From Pedobacter roseus (GTDB taxonomy: Bacteria > Bacteroidota > Bacteroidia > Sphingobacteriales > Sphingobacteriaceae): 64,000 nt of DNA. The position numbers and the translations under genes are program-made. The stretch covers positions 682,001 to 746,000 of the forward strand of contig NZ_CP060723.1 of assembly GCF_014395225.1 (NCBI RefSeq), given 5' to 3'. Under the pieces are notes generated by a model. That model was not told the DNA's origin. It saw only the letters and a program-made list of their open reading frames with translations, and did not search any database. Positions 59,566 to 64,000 of the stretch are shown here, piece by piece (within the stretch, counting starts at the first letter, position 1; the number at the start of each line of letters is the position of its first letter).

Positions 59566-59826
59566 GTATTTACCTCCCATTGGGGCTATTCTTTTTTTGA
59601 TGTTACTTAGTCCAAAACCTTTGTCATCATCACTTAGCGGAAGTACCAACTGCTTATTGTTATTGATTATAGAAGGTTCAGTTGTGAAAGCTAGGGTATT
59701 AACCGTTTTTAGTATCGTTAAACCACGGTAAATTTTATCGTTAAATACACATCGAAATACAGTTTTATACACATTGATTGCTGTCTCATCGTATAGCAAC
59801 TTTGTGATGTGCAAGCCTGACGGCAA
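59545..59826 (-). pseudogene. Histidine kinase remnant (ATPase domain)
   Basis: Only the C-terminal ATP-binding part survives: KIYRGLTILKTVNTLAF (the N box, degenerated), INNNKQLVLPLSDDDKGFGL (D and G boxes) and SNIKKRIAPMGGKY. The invariant Asn positions are damaged and the sensor and dimerisation domains are absent. It runs straight into the middle of the response-regulator remnant, so a deletion removed the kinase end and the regulator start. From 59830 to 60080 I see no gene. Confidence 0.7.
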
Positions 59827-60080
59827 ATTTTAATAATACGGCAACTTGTTAAACAGATAGAATTGATGAGAAAAGATTCAAAGAAATTATATTCTACACT
59901 ATACGTATCAATGCAAAAGGGGGGAGCTTTAGGTAACCAGCTATAAACCAAATACTCTCATTAATGCCTCAAGTTATTTTACCAAACAAATTATGGGCTA
60001 TGCCTTAAAATAGTATTCAAATTAAAGGAGTATTCCGAAAATCCTTAAAAGAGTAGGAATAAAAATTAAATCTAAATAAA

Positions 60081-60761
60081 ATGAAAAAATCAATTCTACT
60101 ACTAACAGCATTAGCTTTTAGTACTATCGCATTTTCGCAACAAAGAACAGTAAAATTTACTAAAGCAGAGCAACAGCAGATGCAGCGGATTCTTGGTAAA
60201 GATTTTACAGCAGTATTAGGTGGGCAGGGGCAACTGGCTGTGGTTACACCAGACAAAGTTGGCCAATTGAAATCTACAGCAAGAGGTGGTTTTAGCGGAA
60301 TGCCTGGACTTGCAGCTAATGCAGTACTAGCCGCTAACGAAAAATGGTGGGTTTATAAACAAAGTGGCGATTTGCTTAAGTCTAAATTGGGAGAAGAACG
60401 TTTTAACCAATTAAATAAAATCCTTACTAAAAAAGGATTGGATATTAAGGCGGTTGAAAAACCAGTAGAATTTACCAGGGCGGACCAACAACAACTACAA
60501 AGGGTTTTGGGTAGAGATTTTACAGCAGTGTTGGGTGATCAGGGACAGCTGGCAGTTGTTACTCCAGACAAAGTTGGACAATTGAAATCGACAGTAAGGG
60601 GTGGTTTTAGCGGAATGCCCGGACTTGCAGCTAATGCAGTTTTAGCCGCTAACGAAAAATGGTGGGTTTATAAACAAAGCGGCGATTTGCTTAAATCTAA
60701 ATTGGGAGAAGAACGTTTTAACCAGTTAAACTCAATCCTCGCTAAAAAAGGATTGAATTAA
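60081..60761 (+). CDS. Secreted two-repeat protein, candidate Sdp-type toxin precursor
   Basis: 226 residues: signal peptide MKKSILLLTALAFSTIAFSQ, then two copies of one unit of about 98 residues (24-121 and 129-226, period 105). In each copy a polar helix (EQQQMQRILGKDF) is followed by AVLGGQGQLAVVTPDKVGQL, a Gly/Ala-rich amphipathic stretch GGFSGMPGLAANAVLAANEK, then WWVYKQSGDLLKSKLGEERF. No cysteines. The next two genes encode HTTM (SdpB-like) and SdpA-like proteins, which in Bacillus are needed to mature the secreted toxin SdpC. By position this protein is the candidate precursor, but I see no direct SdpC homology. It could instead be an unrelated secreted protein. Confidence 0.6.
   Translation: MKKSILLLTALAFSTIAFSQQRTVKFTKAEQQQMQRILGKDFTAVLGGQGQLAVVTPDKVGQLKSTARGGFSGMPGLAANAVLAANEKWWVYKQSGDLLKSKLGEERFNQLNKILTKKGLDIKAVEKPVEFTRADQQQLQRVLGRDFTAVLGDQGQLAVVTPDKVGQLKSTVRGGFSGMPGLAANAVLAANEKWWVYKQSGDLLKSKLGEERFNQLNSILAKKGLN
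60150..60758 (+). repeat. In-gene tandem duplication
   Basis: Unit 1 60150-60443 and unit 2 60465-60758, period 315 bases. The two are nearly identical in amino acids over the last 70 residues and also at most silent positions, so the duplication is recent or is being homogenised. Confidence 0.9.
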
Positions 60762-60959
60762 AACCTCATACTCTAGTGCAGCAGTTTTTGTTGCACTAGA
60801 ATATCAGAAGCTATTTAAATTTCAATTGGTTCATTAACAGTTATCGCAAATTTTAAAAGGCGCTCAAATTTGAACCCTGCTATACAAAGAAATAACTCAA
60901 CAAATTTAAATGGTTTCTTAATGTTATTTAAATCAATAAAATACCAAAAAAAACAGAAA

Positions 60960-61874
60960 ATGGATTTATATAAAATTAAAAGTGTTTTGAAGGAGAATGT
61001 GTTTTATAACATTACCTATTGCTATAATGTTAACCAATTAGAAGTATTTAGAATTTTGGTAGCTCTTTTTGCAATTATTTCGATGTTTACATTGGTTTTA
61101 GATTACGATGTTTTTTTTGCGCCAAACGGTATAGTTAATTGGGAGGTTTCTAATGCAAATGCTCTTTGGTTTGAGTGTCATCCACAAAAAATAGCTGATT
61201 TATTGCACGTGTCGCCCCAGTACGTAATGATTTCAATTCTTACCGTATATTTTTTAAGCCTTGGTACGTTATTGTTAGGCATTTGGACAAGATTATCAGC
61301 CATTATTTGCTTAATTACCTTTACGCTAATTACCAATGTAATGTCTTCTTTTGCATTTGGTGTAGATATTTATCAATCAGTATGCTTTTTCTTTCTAACC
61401 ATATTTCCAACTGGCTATAGCTTGTCGTTAATTAAAAAAGATAATTATCCCAGCCTTAACGAGATTAAGCAGATTTGTATTAGGGTATTGCAACTCTATT
61501 TAATTATAACTTATATATCAGCTGGGTTTGAGAAAGCATTCATGTTAAACTGGTGGAATGGGAGGTTTATTTATTTCCTGAGCAACGACCCAACCATTAT
61601 GACAACAAGTTTTTTTCCAAAAGGCCAAAGTATTCTTTTTTATGCCTTTTTTGGGATTATGGTAGTGTTTATAGAATCATCATATTTTCTATTGGTATGG
61701 TTCAAGAAAACCAGATTTTACATCATATTGATCATTATATCAATGCATTTGTTTATTGCACTTTTTATGGACTTGTTGTTCTTTGGACTGCTTCTGATTG
61801 TGTTAAATGTAGTGTGCTGGTACCCGGTACTTTTTGCTAATTTAAAATTGAAAGAAAATGATAAATGCATATAA
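60960..61874 (+). CDS. HTTM-domain membrane protein, SdpB-like
   Basis: About 304 residues from the ATG at 60960. Six to eight membrane helices. The HTTM-type pattern is visible: NQLEVFRILVALFAIISMFT, FFAPNGIVNWEVSNANALWF, a helix VMISILTVYFLSLGTLLLGIW, and LQLYLIITYISAGFEKAFML. WWNGRFIYFLSNDP and SMHLFIALFMDLLFFGLLLI complete it. HTTM proteins include vitamin-K-dependent carboxylase relatives and SdpB, the membrane partner for toxin SdpC maturation. A 17-base overlap with the next gene shows coupling. SdpB is favoured over a carboxylase by size and neighbours. Confidence 0.75.
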   Translation: MDLYKIKSVLKENVFYNITYCYNVNQLEVFRILVALFAIISMFTLVLDYDVFFAPNGIVNWEVSNANALWFECHPQKIADLLHVSPQYVMISILTVYFLSLGTLLLGIWTRLSAIICLITFTLITNVMSSFAFGVDIYQSVCFFFLTIFPTGYSLSLIKKDNYPSLNEIKQICIRVLQLYLIITYISAGFEKAFMLNWWNGRFIYFLSNDPTIMTTSFFPKGQSILFYAFFGIMVVFIESSYFLLVWFKKTRFYIILIIISMHLFIALFMDLLFFGLLLIVLNVVCWYPVLFANLKLKENDKCI

Positions 61875-62373
61875 AATTACTTTCCGAATAATACTGTTAA
61901 TTGTTTTTTTGTCAGTAATGAAAGTTAGTGTCTGGATTGATAAAAATATTGATTGCTACGCACTTTCAGTAACTCAGTCTTTTATCTTTAGGGTTACAAG
62001 ATTAAATTGGCAGTATGGTTTCTTTACAAGTAAATCTAACAATTATCAATTTATTAAAAGCGATATCAGCCTGGTAGATCCTGAAAATACTTCGAGAAAT
62101 ATAACTATTGCGAAGGATGAGGGATTGGATAGGCTAGTTTTGCCCATCAATGCAGTTAGGGTTAACTCTTCAATTCAACAAATGGTAAGAGATACACTCT
62201 ATTTAGAAGCAGGATCCAGATCTATAGCCTTGTATTTATTTAAAAGACATCCATCCTATAGAAATATAGATTTTTCTATACAAACATATAATAGAAAAAT
62301 TAAAATTGATCAGACCAGGTTTGCACTTACAACTAAACTTGATACATTGTTTAACCGCAGAATTAGTTATTAA
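61858..62373 (+). CDS. SdpA-like protein
   Basis: 171 residues. One N-terminal membrane helix (FRIILLIVFLSVMKVSVWI), then a soluble domain with RLNWQYGFFTSKSNNYQFI. The WxFFT-type segment is what I recall from SdpA-family proteins that accompany HTTM/SdpB proteins. The start overlaps the HTTM gene by 17 bases, so the two are translationally coupled. The similarity is from memory and weak; if wrong, this is an uncharacterised partner of the HTTM protein. No immunity gene of the SdpI type follows in the 220 bases before dnaX. Confidence 0.5.
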   Translation: MINAYKITFRIILLIVFLSVMKVSVWIDKNIDCYALSVTQSFIFRVTRLNWQYGFFTSKSNNYQFIKSDISLVDPENTSRNITIAKDEGLDRLVLPINAVRVNSSIQQMVRDTLYLEAGSRSIALYLFKRHPSYRNIDFSIQTYNRKIKIDQTRFALTTKLDTLFNRRISY

Positions 62374-62593
62374 TTTTTCAAGAGCATAGCCTGTAAAGAT
62401 TGCTCATTACAATTATTTGTGATTTTATGAACATCAGAAATTATAGATAAGCAATTAATCTTAACGTAGCTTAAACGAAATCTTATGGAAGAGTTAGTTG
62501 GCTTATTTCGCGGACTTTGCAATTGATGCAATGGAGAAGTGCAGAATATGGTAAAATATACAAAGAGAAAAAAACAGATTTGCTTCGCTATGG

Positions 62594-64000
62594 TTAAGGA
62601 TTAATATCTAAATTAAATCTTCTGCGCAGTTCATCAAGCTTAGGGTTTTTGTTCACCAGGTAATCGTACTTTTCGCGGTTACCATAAAGCCTGTTTTCTA
62701 TTTTACGCTCTACCAGTTTATAGGTAACTTCTACACCAAAGTTTCGGAGTTCGTTCCGTAAAAAGTTTAAAAGATCAACCGATTCCTGCTGTATCAGGTG
62801 TTCCTGCGTTTTACTCTCTACCGAAATCTCAATTAATTCAGGATTTAGAAGCGTAGGGGCAAAATTATTTAAAATGGTAAAAAGATTAATTTTGTCGGCA
62901 GCTTTAAGCTTTTGTGTATATATGCTCCAGATTTCCAATAAGCGATCGTAACTAAAAACTTCGCGGGCCTCTCCGGTTGCTTTTTTTGGACCTTTATCTT
63001 CCTCCTCCTGCGCAATGCGATCAAAATCATTTAGTGAGGGAATGAGCATGCTTGCCGCACCAGCCTTTGGAATATTAATGTTGATGGAAGTTGTAGATGG
63101 CGAAGGACTGCTAACCCTGGGCATTTCCTTTGCTTTTTCCTCTACAGGGATGCTGGGTAAAACAGGCGCACTAATGGTAGGGGCTGGAGCAGAAACAGTG
63201 TTTTCGCTTTCGGCTTTTGGCTTCGGGCTTTCAACCTGTTCAGCTACGACATTAGTTTTTTTTTTATCCTGATCTCCGTCAGTTGCTGTGTTATTAGTGT
63301 TTAAAGGTTGTTGTGCTAAATTGACGACCGAGCGGATATGGCACATTTTAATCAGTGCCAACTCTACCTGTAAACGCTGGTTTTTAGAATTTTTGTAATT
63401 TAAATCGCAGGTATTGGCTAAATTCAGCGCTGTTAACAGGAACGATAATTCTGTTTGTCTGCACTGATCGAGGTATTTTTGTTTGATATTTTCACTTACC
63501 TCCAACAATTTAATGGTAGCTGCATCTTTACCTACCAACAGGTTACGGAAGTGACTGGCCAAGCCATTTATAAAGTTGTTGCCATCAAAACCATTGTTCA
63601 AAATTTCATCGAACAAAAGTAAAGTCTGGCTCACTTCTGCAGCAGTTAAGTAAGAAGTAAGTTTAAAAAAGTAATCGTAATCTAAAATGTTCAGGTTATC
63701 AATTACCGCTTTATATGTAATGTTCTTATTGGCATAACTGGCAATCTGATCGAACATCGAAAGCGCATCACGCAATCCACCATCTGCTTTTTGGGCAATA
63801 ATGTGTAAACCATCACTTTCGAAAGCAATATTTTCGCGTTGGGCAATGGTTGACAGGTGGCTGGCAATATCTTCTACCTGGATACGGTTGAAATCAAAAA
63901 TCTGACAACGTGATAAAATGGTTGGCAGGATTTTATGTTTCTCGGTAGTGGCCAGGATAAAAATGGCATAAGAAGGCGGTTCTTCCAACGTTTTCAGAAA
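62594..64000 (-). CDS. dnaX: DNA polymerase III subunit gamma/tau, C-terminal part (truncated by window edge)
   Basis: The frame is open to the last base of the window, so the gene starts beyond it. Visible from the AAA+ sensor region: KTLEEPPSYAIFILATTEKH, then KILPTILSRCQIFDFNRI, the lid, and the oligomerisation domain (GLRDALSMFDQIASYANKNI). A long Pro/Ser/Lys linker of about 100 residues follows (ESPKPKAESENTVSAPAP...), then a C-terminal domain of about 140 residues (EIWSIYTQKLKAADKINLFT). Clamp-loader subunit of the replicase. Walker A lies outside the window. Confidence 0.96.
   Translation of the reverse strand, partial: FLKTLEEPPSYAIFILATTEKHKILPTILSRCQIFDFNRIQVEDIASHLSTIAQRENIAFESDGLHIIAQKADGGLRDALSMFDQIASYANKNITYKAVIDNLNILDYDYFFKLTSYLTAAEVSQTLLLFDEILNNGFDGNNFINGLASHFRNLLVGKDAATIKLLEVSENIKQKYLDQCRQTELSFLLTALNLANTCDLNYKNSKNQRLQVELALIKMCHIRSVVNLAQQPLNTNNTATDGDQDKKKTNVVAEQVESPKPKAESENTVSAPAPTISAPVLPSIPVEEKAKEMPRVSSPSPSTTSININIPKAGAASMLIPSLNDFDRIAQEEEDKGPKKATGEAREVFSYDRLLEIWSIYTQKLKAADKINLFTILNNFAPTLLNPELIEISVESKTQEHLIQQESVDLLNFLRNELRNFGVEVTYKLVERKIENRLYGNREKYDYLVNKNPKLDELRRRFNLDINP

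Overview
The window is chromosomal DNA of a Bacteroidota bacterium, most likely family Sphingobacteriaceae and close to Pedobacter. Supporting signs are TonB-dependent and CarboxypepD_reg-type outer-membrane barrels, a gliding-motility-type (CHU_C) sorting domain next to PorP/SprF, a Nudix-type sugar regulator, a monomeric isocitrate dehydrogenase, DUF4199 and META-domain proteins, and promoters of the form TTTG-N19/20-TAnnTTTG. No rRNA, tRNA or CRISPR array was seen.

Layout. 1-2.2 kb: the end of a TonB-dependent receptor. 2.3-4.5 kb: an AbiE-type toxin-antitoxin operon with a third HTH gene and paired operators. 4.6-9.2 kb: GH31 alpha-glucosidase and branching enzyme glgB. 9.2-14.5 kb: a small-RNA candidate, then three secreted Ig/DUF11/CHU_C proteins with PorP/SprF. 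14.6-18.7 kb: a lone sigma region 2 protein, a Crp-like regulator, a Gly/Cys-tailed membrane protein, and a nucleotidase divergent from a DeoR regulator. 18.7-21.6 kb: an AT-rich methyltransferase/nuclease pair. 21.6-28.1 kb: glycolytic genes (pfkA, a BadF-like protein, gap), a Nudix-HTH regulator, a second BadF-type kinase and threonine aldolase. 28.1-33.8 kb: biotin carboxylase, riboflavin synthase, a frameshifted GH78 rhamnosidase and a DUF4268 protein. 33.8-45 kb: a frameshifted TPR protein, a small barrel, ohr/ohrR, YihY, a META lipoprotein, a PhnA-domain protein, GNAT, a DUF4199/LuxR pair, alkB/ada and ssb. 45-55 kb: a frameshifted TonB receptor, a sugar-dehydrogenase lipoprotein, a large barrel and two ankyrin proteins. 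55.9-59 kb: icd and an acidic disordered protein. 59-60 kb: the wreck of a two-component system. 60-62.4 kb: a secreted protein built of two near-identical repeats, an HTTM (SdpB-like) membrane protein and an SdpA-like protein. 62.6-64 kb: dnaX, running off the right edge.

Two observations stand out. First, one 19-bp dyad (TAGTGTAAAAAATACACTA and close variants) occurs four times, at 4582, 21761, 25018 and 26949. The sites lie before the GH31-glgB genes, before pfkA-badF-gap, before the second badF kinase, and at an orphan spot near 21.77 kb. The natural candidate reader is the Nudix-HTH protein encoded beside one of them, which would tie glycogen/alpha-glucan use to glycolysis. Second, 60.08-62.37 kb looks like an Sdp-type peptide-toxin production cassette whose presumed precursor has doubled. 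Three otherwise intact genes (GH78, TPR protein, TonB receptor) each lack exactly one base in a short G/C run. This pattern is more typical of homopolymer sequencing error than of three separate pseudogenes.
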